From assembly GCA_016876035.1 (NCBI GenBank), contig VGOE01000007.1, positions 1 to 48,912 on the forward strand: DNA of 48,912 bases. The letters are read 5' to 3'. Each line of letters begins with the position of its first letter. The first letter of the stretch is position 1. The position numbers and the translations under genes are program-made. A model generated the notes under the pieces. The model was not told where the DNA came from, did no database searches, and worked only from the letters and a program-made list of their open reading frames with translations. Below are positions 40,108 to 48,671 of this stretch, one piece after another. The stretch is from Chloroflexota bacterium (GTDB lineage: Bacteria; Chloroflexota; Dehalococcoidia; UBA2247; RBG-13-53-26).

Positions 40108-42927
40108 ATGACCAGGGCAAGAGAAGCATCCCCTGAAGCAGATATTGGACAGGATATCCAAAAACTGTCCACCCCAGAGGTTTATGGGGCACTAACGACC
40201 AGCCCCAAGGGCCTGACTGAGGCGGAAGCAGAGGAGCGGCTGTGGCGCTTCGGGCGCAACGTCATAAGGGAAGTCGGAGGAAAGCCTCTATTCATACAGT
40301 TCCTGGCCAACTTCACACATATGATGGCCATCCTGCTGTGGGTCGGAGGTGTAGTGGCTCTTATTGGCGGGATGCACGAACTGGCCATTGCCATCTGGAT
40401 GGTCAACCTGATTAACGGTGCCTTCAGCTTCTGGCAGGAATACCGGGCGGAGAAAGCTACCAGGGTTTTGCGCCAACTGCTTCCCCAGCATGTCAGCGTG
40501 CTGCGGGATGGGGAAAAGCAGTCCATTCTGGCGGAAGAGCTGGTTCCCGGCGATGTGATGTTGCTGGCAGAGGGCGACCGTATTTCGGCTGATGGACGCG
40601 TGGTGGATGAAGCGGAACTCCGGGTGGACCAGTCGACCCTCAGTGGCGAATCGCATCCGGTGCGTAAGACGAGGGAGGCTGTCTTACGGACGCGCGTATC
40701 TCGGTTTGAACTGCGCAACCTGGTCTTTGCTGGAACGAGCGTAGTCGCTGGGGAGGGCACGGCCGTTGTTTTTGCCACGGGCATGGATACCGAGTTTGGC
40801 AAGGTCGCCAACCTGACTCAGTCGGTAAGGGACGAGCCCAGCCCACTCCAGAAAGAATTGATCCATGTGACCAGGTGGGTATCGCTTCTGGCGGTGAGCG
40901 CTGGTCTAGCTTTCTTTGCTGTGCTTTTGGCGCTGCCGGTGGAATTCAGCCTGGCCGATAGCTTCATTTTTGCTTTAGGGATGATTGTCTGTTTTGTGCC
41001 AGAAGGGCTGCTGCCCACCGTAAGTTTGTCGCTGGCCATGGGGGTGCAGCGCATGGCGGCACGCCATGCGTTGATCAAGAGGCTGTCGGCCGTGGAGACT
41101 CTGGGCTGCACCACGGTGATCTGCACTGACAAGACGGGCACACTGACAGAGAACGAAATGACTGTATCCAATTTGTGGCTGGCTGGTCATCATCTCACGG
41201 TGACAGGAACGGGGTATGCCCCGGAGGGGCGTATTTTGGAGCGTGGTCACCTGATCAAGACTCCAGTGGATGGGGACCTGCGTCGGCTGCTCGTGGCCGG
41301 TTTGCTGTGTAACAATGCCCGCCTATTACCACCCAACAGTGAATCGCCCAGGTGGGCGACCCTGGGCGACCCGACAGAGGCAGCCTTGCTGGTAGCAGCA
41401 CTCAAAGGAGGGCTGCACATCGAGGCTGAAAAGGAGTGGAGTCCGCGTCTGCGCGAACTGCCCTTCGAGTCGGCGCGCAAGCGGATGAGCACTATACACC
41501 GGGTGCAAAACTCGCTCGTGGCGTATGCTAAGGGAGCGCCGACTGAGATACTGGCCTTATGCGCCGGGATCCGGATGAACGGGCAAGACCAACCGCTAGA
41601 CGATGGCCTGCGAGCACAGATCACAGCAATCAACGACGAGTATGCCCGCGGTGGCTTGCGTGTGCTGGCTGTTGCCATGCGTTCACTGCCCGAAAAGCCT
41701 GGCGAGGCAGGAAAGTTGATCGATTACTCCAGCGAGGCGATTGAGCATGACCTGACTTTTCTCGGACTGGTAGCCATGATGGATCCACCCCGCCCCGAGG
41801 TAAGGGCGGCAGTGGAGAAATGCCATCGAGCCGGCATCCGCATTGTGATGATCACTGGTGACTACGGTATCACAGCCGAGAATATAGCGCGGCGCATCGG
41901 CATCATACGAAGTTCCCAGCCGCGCATCATCAACGGTTCTGATCTTGATGGGATGGATGATGCGGCTTTGAAAGAGGCATTGCAGGATGAGGTTCTCTTT
42001 GCCCGCACTGCCCCGGGCCATAAACTGCGAATAGTCAGCGTCCTCCAAGATATGGGGCATGTGGTAGCAGTCACTGGCGACGGAGTGAACGATGCGCCGG
42101 CGCTAAAGAAGGCCAATATCGGTGTAGCTATGGGCATCGCCGGCACGGATGTAGCCAAAGAAGCGGCGGACATGATTCTGACGGACGATAACTTTGCTTC
42201 CATTGTCAACGCAGTGGAAGAGGGGCGCGCGGTATACGCCAACGCTAAGAAGTTCATCACCTTCATCTTCACGAGCAACGCGGCGGAGGCCACACCGTTT
42301 ATCTTCTTCGCCTTCAGCGGTGGTCGTATACCCCTCGGCCTGACCGTGATGCAGGTGCTCTCTATTGACCTGGGCGCTGACATCGTGCCAGGGCTAGCGC
42401 TTGGGGCTGATCCGCCCGAGGAGGGCATCATGGATAAGCCACCGCGCAGCCTGAAAGAACACGTCATTACGCGCTCACTTCTGCTTCGGGCCTTTGTATG
42501 CCTGGGGCTGGTTCAGGGCCTGGTAGCCATGGTAGCCTTCTTCTTCCAATACTGGAGACACGGGTACGGGGGCCAGTGGTTAGATCTGCCCTCAGAGGGA
42601 GGTCTCTATCAGTCAGCCACTGCCATGGTTCTGGCTGCCATAGTGGTTACCCAGATGGGCAACCTCTTTGCCCAGCGCTCGGAGCACACGTCTGTCTTCC
42701 GCAGCAAGTTGTTCGGCAATCGGCTGTTGTGGGTGGCTCTCGCAGTAGCTCTTGCAGTGGTATGCATAGTCATCTACGTTCCGTTCTTTCAGCGATTATT
42801 TGGCACACAGGGTTTCGCAGCAAGCAACTGGCTCTTCCTGCTGGCACTAAGCCCGCTGGTGTTGCTCGCTGACGAAGTGCGTAAGCTGGTGATTTACCTA
42901 CGGGAAAGGCACATTGTCAGGAGGTGA
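40108..42927 (+). CDS. P2-type cation-translocating ATPase
   Basis: A 939-residue P-type ATPase. The N-terminal cation-ATPase domain is followed by TM1-2 and the actuator 'TLSGES'. TM4 has 'FVPEGLLPTVSLSLAMG' (P298-E-G), and the phosphorylation site is 'CTDKTGTLTENE' (D341). The nucleotide domain comes next, then 'GDGVNDAPALKKANIGVAMG' (from 657), and C-terminal TM5-10. PEGLL in TM4 is as in Na+,K+-ATPase-like pumps, whereas SERCA-type pumps have PEGLP. There is no N-terminal heavy-metal domain. I chose the ATG at 40108 with GGTGAGAG; the frame is open to an ATG at 40045. Two TrkA/RCK proteins follow immediately (3-nt and 13-nt gaps), suggesting nucleotide-regulated monovalent cation transport. 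Ion specificity is inferred only. Confidence 0.92.
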   Translation: MTRAREASPEADIGQDIQKLSTPEVYGALTTSPKGLTEAEAEERLWRFGRNVIREVGGKPLFIQFLANFTHMMAILLWVGGVVALIGGMHELAIAIWMVNLINGAFSFWQEYRAEKATRVLRQLLPQHVSVLRDGEKQSILAEELVPGDVMLLAEGDRISADGRVVDEAELRVDQSTLSGESHPVRKTREAVLRTRVSRFELRNLVFAGTSVVAGEGTAVVFATGMDTEFGKVANLTQSVRDEPSPLQKELIHVTRWVSLLAVSAGLAFFAVLLALPVEFSLADSFIFALGMIVCFVPEGLLPTVSLSLAMGVQRMAARHALIKRLSAVETLGCTTVICTDKTGTLTENEMTVSNLWLAGHHLTVTGTGYAPEGRILERGHLIKTPVDGDLRRLLVAGLLCNNARLLPPNSESPRWATLGDPTEAALLVAALKGGLHIEAEKEWSPRLRELPFESARKRMSTIHRVQNSLVAYAKGAPTEILALCAGIRMNGQDQPLDDGLRAQITAINDEYARGGLRVLAVAMRSLPEKPGEAGKLIDYSSEAIEHDLTFLGLVAMMDPPRPEVRAAVEKCHRAGIRIVMITGDYGITAENIARRIGIIRSSQPRIINGSDLDGMDDAALKEALQDEVLFARTAPGHKLRIVSVLQDMGHVVAVTGDGVNDAPALKKANIGVAMGIAGTDVAKEAADMILTDDNFASIVNAVEEGRAVYANAKKFITFIFTSNAAEATPFIFFAFSGGRIPLGLTVMQVLSIDLGADIVPGLALGADPPEEGIMDKPPRSLKEHVITRSLLLRAFVCLGLVQGLVAMVAFFFQYWRHGYGGQWLDLPSEGGLYQSATAMVLAAIVVTQMGNLFAQRSEHTSVFRSKLFGNRLLWVALAVALAVVCIVIYVPFFQRLFGTQGFAASNWLFLLALSPLVLLADEVRKLVIYLRERHIVRR

Positions 42928-42930
42928 TTC

Positions 42931-43581
42931 ATGAGGACTATCATTATTGGTTGTGGCCGGATGGGAGCAGGTCTGGCACAGATCCTGAGTCGGAGCGGCC
43001 ACGCAGTGACTGTGGTGGACAAGGATCCGGCCAGTCTGGAACGCCTGGGACCTGCGTTCAAGGGCAATGTCATCAAGGGAGTGGGGTTTGACCGTGAAGT
43101 GCTTCTGGCTGCCGGTGTCGAGAAAGTTGATGGTCTAGCTGCCTTGACGGACAGCGATGAGGTCAATATCGTCGTGGCTCGCATTGCCAGCCAGGTCTTT
43201 CGGGTTCCGCGGGTGGTTGCCCGTCTGCATGACCCGCGCAAAGCTGATATTTACCGTCGGCTAGGCCTGCAGACTGTTGCCCCGATCACATGGGGGATCA
43301 AGCAAGTGGCCGATCTCCTCTCCTATTCCCCGCTGGACGCAATACTCAGCCTGGGAAGTGGCGAGGCTAATGTGGTGGCGGTAGAAATCCCACTTCTTCT
43401 GGTTGGGCGTACGGCGCGGGAATTGACGGTCTCCGGTGAAATCCATGTGGTGGCCATCAGCCGGGAAGGCAAGGCCTTCCTGCCCACACTGGGCACAGTA
43501 TTCCAAAAGGGTGATTTGGTTTATCTGGTGGTATTAGCTGCATCTACCAACCGTCTGAAAGCGCTGCTGGGATTATCTTAA
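42931..43581 (+). CDS. trkA: TrkA/RCK-type NAD(H)-binding K+ transport regulator 1
   Basis: A 216-residue RCK_N plus RCK_C protein. The Rossmann loop 'IIIGCGRMGAGLAQIL', an acidic end to beta-2 ('VVDKDP'), and 'GVGFDREVLLAAGVEKVDGLAALTDSDE' (in outline) match TrkA/KtrA. The C-terminal TrkA_C domain is about 145-216. Such subunits gate TrkH/KtrB channels by NAD(H), ATP or c-di-AMP. Here no channel subunit follows; the partner in the operon is a P-type ATPase 3 nt upstream. Shine-Dalgarno GGAGGTG. Confidence 0.92.
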   Translation: MRTIIIGCGRMGAGLAQILSRSGHAVTVVDKDPASLERLGPAFKGNVIKGVGFDREVLLAAGVEKVDGLAALTDSDEVNIVVARIASQVFRVPRVVARLHDPRKADIYRRLGLQTVAPITWGIKQVADLLSYSPLDAILSLGSGEANVVAVEIPLLLVGRTARELTVSGEIHVVAISREGKAFLPTLGTVFQKGDLVYLVVLAASTNRLKALLGLS

Positions 43582-43594
43582 AGGAGGTGACACC

Positions 43595-44275
43595 ATGGCG
43601 ACCAGCGTGATTATTGTAGGAGGAGGCAAAGTGGGCACCTCGCTGGCCTCGCTGCTGCTGGGCAAGGGACATAAGGTAAAGGTCATTGAGGCACAGCAGG
43701 AGGAAATCCCCCGGTTACAAAAAGACTTGCCACCGGAGGTGGTGGTGCTAGGCAGTGGGACAGACCCGAATGTGCTAGAAGCAGCCGGCGTTCGCGGGAC
43801 AAATGTGGTAGCGGCTGTCACGGGCCAAGACGAAACCAATCTGGTGGTCACCAGCCTGGCACGCTTTGAGTTCTATGTACCCCGTACTGTGGCACGTGTG
43901 AATAATCCCAAGAACGCCTGGATGTTCACCCCGATCATGGGAGTGGATGTGGCACTGGATCAACCCGACCTGATGGCTCACCTCATTGCTGAGGAAATGT
44001 CACTGAGTGAAGTGATGACATTGTTCAAGCTGCGGCAAAGACAGTACCTGCTGATGGAACAGAGGATACAAGCCCCAGCAATGGCCATAGGAAAGGCGGT
44101 ACGAGACCTGGACCTGCCCGCAGAGTGTGTGCTCATTTCCGTCATGCGGAAGGGTCAAGTCTTCACCCCTCGGGGTGAAACGGTGTTAGAGGCAGGCGAC
44201 GAAGTGCTCGCAGTAGTGCATGCTACGCAACAGGAGAAATTGAAAACCCTGCTGGGATCGGCAAAGCGGGCATGA
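43595..44275 (+). CDS. trkA: TrkA/RCK-type NAD(H)-binding K+ transport regulator 2
   Basis: A 226-residue paralogue of the preceding gene. The loop is 'VIIVGGGKVGTSLASLL', with 'VKVIEAQQEE' ending beta-2 in Glu and 'VLGSGTDPNVLEAAGV'. A TrkA_C domain follows ('LPAECVLISVMRKGQVFTPRG', in outline, 'LEAGDEVLAVVH'). It starts 13 nt after the first copy with AAGGAGGTG. The two could form a hetero-octameric ring, as in TrkA with two RCK halves. Confidence 0.92.
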   Translation: MATSVIIVGGGKVGTSLASLLLGKGHKVKVIEAQQEEIPRLQKDLPPEVVVLGSGTDPNVLEAAGVRGTNVVAAVTGQDETNLVVTSLARFEFYVPRTVARVNNPKNAWMFTPIMGVDVALDQPDLMAHLIAEEMSLSEVMTLFKLRQRQYLLMEQRIQAPAMAIGKAVRDLDLPAECVLISVMRKGQVFTPRGETVLEAGDEVLAVVHATQQEKLKTLLGSAKRA

Positions 44276-44368
44276 ACATAAGCCGAAGCAAAGATTAGTC
44301 GCCCGCCAGCGGCTCCAGAATCGGAGGGGCACCCTTACGCCGGGCTGGTAACGCTACCCAACTCTATT

Positions 44369-44384
44369 CGGGCAAGCATGCCCG
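44369..44384. terminator. Hairpin between convergent trkA and etfA
   Basis: CGGGCA-agca-TGCCCG, a perfect 6-bp stem, lies midway in the 121-nt convergent spacer. Position fits a bidirectional terminator, but no clear U-tract follows on either strand. Confidence 0.35.
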
Positions 44385-44396
44385 GTGATAACCACG

Positions 44397-45395
44397 TTAC
44401 CCGGCGAGTAACTCCTTCACCTTTTGCATGAAGGCCGGCAGGGCCTGCTTCCAGTCACCCACTACCCCAAAGGCAGCTTCCTTGAAGATATTGGCCTCTG
44501 GGTCCTTGTTTATAGCAACGATAGTTTTTGAACCAGAACAACCGGCCATGTGCTGGCTTGATCCGGAAAGGGCTACCGCGATATAGAGTTCAGGGGTGAC
44601 AATCTTTCCGGTAAGTCCGACCTGCACAGTAGACGGAACCCAGCCGTTATCAACAGCAGGTCTGGTCGCTCCCACCGCACCCTTTAGCATCCTGGCCAGT
44701 TCCTCCAGTTGCTTGAAACCTTCGGTGCTACCCACCCCCCTGCCACCACCCACCACCACCGGGGCATCCTCTAGCTTGACCCCAGCCACTTCCTCCTTCA
44801 CCTTTTGCACGAACTTGGCCTTTATCATAGAGGCATCTATCCCAGCGGGAACGTCAACCACCTCGCCTTTTCTTGAGCCGTCGCGCGGCAGCGGTGACAT
44901 GGCTTTCGATCGTACGGTGACCATCTGAGGCAGAGACTCTGTAGTGAAAATCGCTTTAGCATTGCCCCCGTAGACAGGTCGTGTCTGAAGCAGAAGTTTG
45001 CTCTGGGGATCGATGGCCAACTCCACGCAGTCCATGGAAACGGCTGTATTCAGCCTGAAAGCTAGCCTTGGGACCAGGTCGCGCCCCAGGGAGGTCTGCC
45101 CCATAAGCAGTACTCTGGGCATTACCTGCTTTACTATTTTCTCCATTACCACTACGTAGGCGTCCGGCTGGTAGTCCTTCAGCAATGGATCATCGACAAC
45201 GTATACTTTGTCTGCGCCGTACGCAATAACCTCTGAGGCAAATCCTTTAACGCCACTCCCCAACAGGACGGCGGACAGCCCCTCTCCCAAGCTGTCAGCC
45301 AGCTTCCGCCCACAGCCCAATAACTCGGTGGTAATACCGACTAATTTCCCTTCGACGACTTCGCCACAGACCAATACGCCTTTGTACTCTGCCAT
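44397..45395 (-). CDS. etfA: Electron transfer flavoprotein alpha subunit
   Basis: A 332-residue ETF alpha. The C-terminal FAD-binding domain is clear: 'VVVGGGRGVGS', 'GATRPAVDNGWVPSTVQVGLTG' (in outline), 'VTPELYIAVALSGSSQHMAG', 'TIVAINKDPEANIFKEA' and 'GVVGDWKQALP'. With EtfB it passes electrons from acyl-CoA or similar dehydrogenases to the quinone pool, or bifurcates. It has no extra N-terminal ferredoxin domain. It is separated from etfB by a small ORF, all on the minus strand in one operon. Confidence 0.96.
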   Translation of the reverse strand: MAEYKGVLVCGEVVEGKLVGITTELLGCGRKLADSLGEGLSAVLLGSGVKGFASEVIAYGADKVYVVDDPLLKDYQPDAYVVVMEKIVKQVMPRVLLMGQTSLGRDLVPRLAFRLNTAVSMDCVELAIDPQSKLLLQTRPVYGGNAKAIFTTESLPQMVTVRSKAMSPLPRDGSRKGEVVDVPAGIDASMIKAKFVQKVKEEVAGVKLEDAPVVVGGGRGVGSTEGFKQLEELARMLKGAVGATRPAVDNGWVPSTVQVGLTGKIVTPELYIAVALSGSSQHMAGCSGSKTIVAINKDPEANIFKEAAFGVVGDWKQALPAFMQKVKELLAG

Positions 45396-45406
45396 CTATT
45401 CCTCCT

Positions 45407-45613
45407 TCAGTCACTGATACCCCTCCGGCAGCAGGCTTCTGCTGCCGGTTGAGTTGATATCTTTCCTTCCTGATCTTCTTCGGCCTCTCTCGACTGACCT
45501 TCCAGCGAGAACCAGCACTCGTTAAGCAATCGCTTCGCTACCTCTGATCCTTCGGCTTCAGCAGCTTTCAGTCTCTCGTAGAAGAAATGCATCGGAAGGC
45601 CACAACACTGCAT
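45407..45613 (-). CDS. Small Cys-containing ORF between etfB and etfA
   Basis: A 68-residue frame lying neatly between etfB (28 nt) and etfA (11 nt) on the same strand. The N-terminus 'MQCCGLPMHFFYERLKAAEAEG' (in outline) and 'AKRLLNECWFSLEG' read like a real amphipathic helix pair. The tail is low complexity with another CC pair. The site AAGGCGAG is only fair. No family is recognised. The position suggests an ETF-linked accessory protein, but it could be a chance frame. Confidence 0.45.
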   Translation of the reverse strand: MQCCGLPMHFFYERLKAAEAEGSEVAKRLLNECWFSLEGQSREAEEDQEGKISTQPAAEACCRRGISD

Positions 45614-45641
45614 GTCTTAGACTCGCCTTTTCAACACCTTT

Positions 45642-46445
45642 CTATATGACCTTAGCTTCTCTGAGGCGGAGAGCCAGCTTAACTGCCGCGTCTGTCACGT
45701 TTTCACCCGCCACGATCTCACACTTCCCCTCTTTCACCGGCTGGAAGAGTTTAACTAACTTTGTGCGCCTCCCCTGAGCGCCGATCTGCGAGGGCTGAAG
45801 ACCAATGTCGGCCGGCTTCCAAACAATGGGCTGTATCTTGGCCGCCTTCATAATCCCTTTGAGGGGGGCATAGCGCGGTTCGCCCAGCTCGTTAGTCACC
45901 GTTATCAAGCAGGGCGTAGGTACTTCTACCACCTCAAACCCATCCGCCACCATACGCTCCACTCTGACCTTACCGTCAACAACTTCCACCTTCTTGACCA
46001 GGGTGACACTGGGAATCCCCAGAATCTGGGCAATGCCTAAGCCTACCTGACCAGCATCCCAGTCGGCTGCCTGTCGCCCGCAAAAAATGATGTCATAGGT
46101 GCCTATTTTCTTGATGGCCGCAGCCAAAGCGTAGGCAGTGGACCAGCTATCGCCATCCTCGTACGATGGGTCTTCCAGCAAAACCAGCTCATCCGCACCC
46201 ATGGCCAGGGGTTTTTTCACCACATCTCGCACCAGATTGTTGCCCAAACTGATTACGGTTATCTTCCCCTCCTTCCGGGCATCCTTCACCCGAAGAGCCG
46301 CCTCTACCGCTATCTCATCAAAGGTGCTGATCACCGGCGGGACACCTGGCGGGGGGACAACCCTGTTGGTACCTGCATCCACCTTGAAGCTGGCTGGAGG
46401 TGCTTCAGGATCGGGAACTTGCTTTGCACAAACGATAAATTGCAT
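45642..46445 (-). CDS. etfB: Electron transfer flavoprotein beta subunit
   Basis: A 267-residue ETF beta. It shows 'FIVCAKQVPDPEA', 'STFDEIAVEAALRVKDA', 'LAMGADELVLLEDPSYEDGDSW' (in outline), 'FCGRQAADWDAGQVGLGIAQIL' (in outline), and 'CLITVTNELGEPRYAPLKGIM' (in outline). It partners EtfA. A D-rich adenine-binding region is present. The start ATG at 46445 has AGGAGGAGA. It is preceded by the strong promoter at 46507-46536 and is the first gene of the operon. Confidence 0.96.
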   Translation of the reverse strand: MQFIVCAKQVPDPEAPPASFKVDAGTNRVVPPPGVPPVISTFDEIAVEAALRVKDARKEGKITVISLGNNLVRDVVKKPLAMGADELVLLEDPSYEDGDSWSTAYALAAAIKKIGTYDIIFCGRQAADWDAGQVGLGIAQILGIPSVTLVKKVEVVDGKVRVERMVADGFEVVEVPTPCLITVTNELGEPRYAPLKGIMKAAKIQPIVWKPADIGLQPSQIGAQGRRTKLVKLFQPVKEGKCEIVAGENVTDAAVKLALRLREAKVI

Positions 46446-46506
46446 AAATCATCTCCTCCTGTCGACGGCCGATGTGGCTTCAGCGCCACCAAACAACCAA
46501 GCTTAT

Positions 46507-46536
46507 AATGTATCACAGTCACGTGAAGCATGTCAA
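46507..46536 (-). promoter_or_regulatory. Sigma-70 promoter of the etf operon
   Basis: On the minus strand, TTGACA (46531-46536) and TACATT (46507-46512) are separated by 18 nt, about 60 nt before the etfB start. A TATAAG also lies just downstream. The long divergent spacer 46446-46870 contains no other gene I can support. Confidence 0.6.
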
Positions 46537-46766
46537 ACCAGCCCATGTCTGGCAGGCACAACTAGGGATGCCCGGTTGTCAGGGGAACTGGACTCCTGTA
46601 TGATATACTCGACCCGGTAGGTGAAAGGAAAGCGACTTTGGCGCACGCTTTTCAATCCCAATACGTAAACTGCTAACGGTCTTATAATAGTCTGTATGGT
46701 CCGTATGCCAGAAACTGCTTGTACTGTTATGCAGCGAGACTATCTTATTATGAGACGACTAGTAAT

Positions 46767-46794
46767 AGGTGGTATCATTGCCAGGGCTGGTCAA
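46767..46794 (+). repeat. Direct repeat copy 1 upstream of ketosteroid-isomerase-like gene
   Basis: AGGTGGTATCATTGC followed by GGCTGGTCAA; the same pair of blocks recurs at 47458-47486. It lies 76 nt before the start codon at 46871. Two nearby genes preceded by the same 28-29-nt leader block suggest shared regulation or local duplication of an upstream region. Confidence 0.7.
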
Positions 46795-46870
46795 TGTGGC
46801 CAAAACGGGATGGGACTGGAAGAACCTCCAGTACCATATTACCTGGATTCATTATCATCGAGGAGGTGTC

Positions 46871-47278
46871 ATGGAAACCGCCACGCTTCTAAATGCCGTT
46901 CAAAGGTATGTTGAAGCCTTTGAGAAAGCTGATCTCAACATCATCCGCCAGCTTTTCGCTGAGGATGCCACCGTGGAAGACCCGGTCGGCTCAACGCGGG
47001 TGTGCCGCGGCATGAAGGAGATCCTTGAACTGTACAAAGCCGGGTTTGAGCTGGGGGTGAAGTTGAAATTGCATGGCAAGCCGCGCTGCGCTGGCAATTC
47101 AGTGGCCTTCAGCTTTGACGTCGTGATGAAAGACGTGACTATTAGCCCGATTGATGTGTTCGAGCTTAATGCCGATGGCAAGGTGCAACACATGAGGGCC
47201 TACTATGGGCCGGAGAATGTCAGCGAGGTGCGGTGTGACCCGCTGACTCTTGGCAGATTACTCGGTTCAGTTGACTAG
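46871..47278 (+). CDS. Steroid delta-isomerase/SnoaL-like (NTF2-fold) protein
   Basis: A 135-residue cone-shaped alpha+beta barrel. 'VQRYVEAFEKADLNIIRQLFAEDATVEDPVGS' (in outline) has Tyr and Asp at the positions of the catalytic Tyr14 and Asp38-40 of ketosteroid isomerase. 'PIDVFELNADGKVQHMRAYYG' (in outline) has the third catalytic Asp and the 'G.v..mra..g' ending. ATG at 46871 with GAGGAGGTG. A true steroid substrate is not implied; related folds bind many small molecules. It is followed by the MBL hydrolase and shares a leader repeat with it. Confidence 0.8.
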   Translation: METATLLNAVQRYVEAFEKADLNIIRQLFAEDATVEDPVGSTRVCRGMKEILELYKAGFELGVKLKLHGKPRCAGNSVAFSFDVVMKDVTISPIDVFELNADGKVQHMRAYYGPENVSEVRCDPLTLGRLLGSVD

Positions 47279-47457
47279 TCTATGGGCAGGGATGACAGGG
47301 ATTCGATGAGTCCTCTGTTTCAGTGACAGGAGCGCTGCCTGCAGGTCACACTGGTGCTTTGAAGGGCAGCAGGATGTTATTGTGACAGTGCGCTGAAGAT
47401 AGTGTGGTCACAACAGCATCATCTATTACGTGCAGACGGTAGCAACCCTAAGTTAGC

Positions 47458-47486
47458 AGGTGGTATCATTGCTGGCGGCTGGTCAA
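47458..47486 (+). repeat. Direct repeat copy 2 upstream of MBL hydrolase
   Basis: Second copy of the block described for 46767-46794, with AGGTGGTATCATTGC and GGCTGGTCAA separated by one more base. It lies 35 nt before the MBL start. The 242-nt spacer otherwise contains no gene. Confidence 0.7.
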
Positions 47487-47520
47487 CTAGCTCTGGAAAG
47501 GACGCACACAAGTTTCAAGA

Positions 47521-48420
47521 ATGGCCGTTGAGATCAAAGAGGTAGCTCCGAGTACCTATCTGCTTGACTGCGGAGAAGTCCCTGTCTTCATGATGCGCCA
47601 GGTGGCGTACCTGCTCGTTGACCACACCTCGGTACTGATTGAGCCTGGTGCGACGGTTGCTGCCTCAAGGCTGCTGGAGGATTCAGAGAGACTCGGCCTT
47701 CATCTGGACAAAATCTCATACATAATTCCCACTCATATACACGTGGATCACGGAGGCGGGGCAGGTTACCTGGCTCAGAAACTCCCTCAGGCAAAGGTGG
47801 TAATCCATCCCAAGGGAGTACCACGCATGATAGACCCCTCAAGGCTTATCCAAGGCACTCGCCTGGTTTTCGGCGAAGACTTCGAAGAGGCCTTCGGCCC
47901 TATCCTTCCTATCCCAGAGGGCCAGATCCATGTTGCCCAGGATGATGAAGAAATCCGGCTGGGGGCAAGGGAGCTGAGGATATTATTCTCGCCGGGACAC
48001 GCCACACATCATATCTCTATACTCGACAGTCTAACCGGTGGCTTATTCTGTGGCGAGGCACTGGGGTCTCCCTTAGACAGTGCGCCAGATATTGTGTTGC
48101 CTGTAGGTATTCCTCCGTTTGATCCCGAGGCCTATCTGGAAACGATAGAAAAGCTCGAAAAGCTTTCCCCCAAGCTCCTCTTCTATTCCCACAATGGAGT
48201 GAGGAAGAATTTGGACAACCACCTTGTCCGACGGATAAAGGAAAGCAGCATGGCTTTCGCCAATATTGTTGAGGAGGCTGTCCGAGCCGGTGAGGATGAC
48301 CAGAAGATAATGGAACGTCTCTCCCAATACGTCGAAGGCTGCTCGCCGAAAGCCAGACCCTGGGAGTCAATCATCATAAATCCCTTAGGCTACATAGATT
48401 ACTTTAGGAACAAAAGATAG
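47521..48420 (+). CDS. MBL-fold metallohydrolase
   Basis: A 299-residue metallo-beta-lactamase-fold protein. The metal motif is 'IIPTHIHVDHGGGAGYL', followed by the motif III His in 'LFSPGHATHHIS' and 'GGLFCGEAL' (motif IV region). The C-terminal His is in 'LFYSHNGVRKN', then a helical tail. It belongs to the glyoxalase II/lactonase-like group, not to beta-CASP. The Shine-Dalgarno is far (AAGGA about 17 nt upstream), so initiation is weak or the start differs. The substrate is unknown. Confidence 0.9.
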   Translation: MAVEIKEVAPSTYLLDCGEVPVFMMRQVAYLLVDHTSVLIEPGATVAASRLLEDSERLGLHLDKISYIIPTHIHVDHGGGAGYLAQKLPQAKVVIHPKGVPRMIDPSRLIQGTRLVFGEDFEEAFGPILPIPEGQIHVAQDDEEIRLGARELRILFSPGHATHHISILDSLTGGLFCGEALGSPLDSAPDIVLPVGIPPFDPEAYLETIEKLEKLSPKLLFYSHNGVRKNLDNHLVRRIKESSMAFANIVEEAVRAGEDDQKIMERLSQYVEGCSPKARPWESIIINPLGYIDYFRNKR

Positions 48421-48671
48421 CTCCCAGACCTGATGGATGGAGAAGTCCCCGAACGTTGGGCGGCCACGGAATCAAAGACAACTGCCTCCCAACGTATCTC
48501 TGCCTTGAATATGATGCAATCGTGGAAATATGTGTCTGTCGGGATGCGTGGATGGTTTGCATAATACAATACTGACCGCCGTCTGCCAAACCCCCAGAAG
48601 AGTGGGTAGTGTATCATCTTGAAGGGCCAGGCAATGGGGAGATGGTGATTTCTGCTAGATTCGTAGCCAGC
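48421..48671. other. Intergenic, one widely spaced inverted repeat
   Basis: About 250 bases after the MBL gene without a supportable gene. ACGTTGGG (around 48454) and its complement CCCAACGT (around 48489) face each other across about 28 nt and may be a remnant IS end or operator. Confidence 0.3.

Noticed and set aside
2706-47278. A steroid-degradation pathway linking the ketosteroid-dehydrogenase-like flavoprotein and the isomerase-like protein
   Set aside because: The two genes are over 40 kb apart, both families are broad, and no other steroid genes lie between them.
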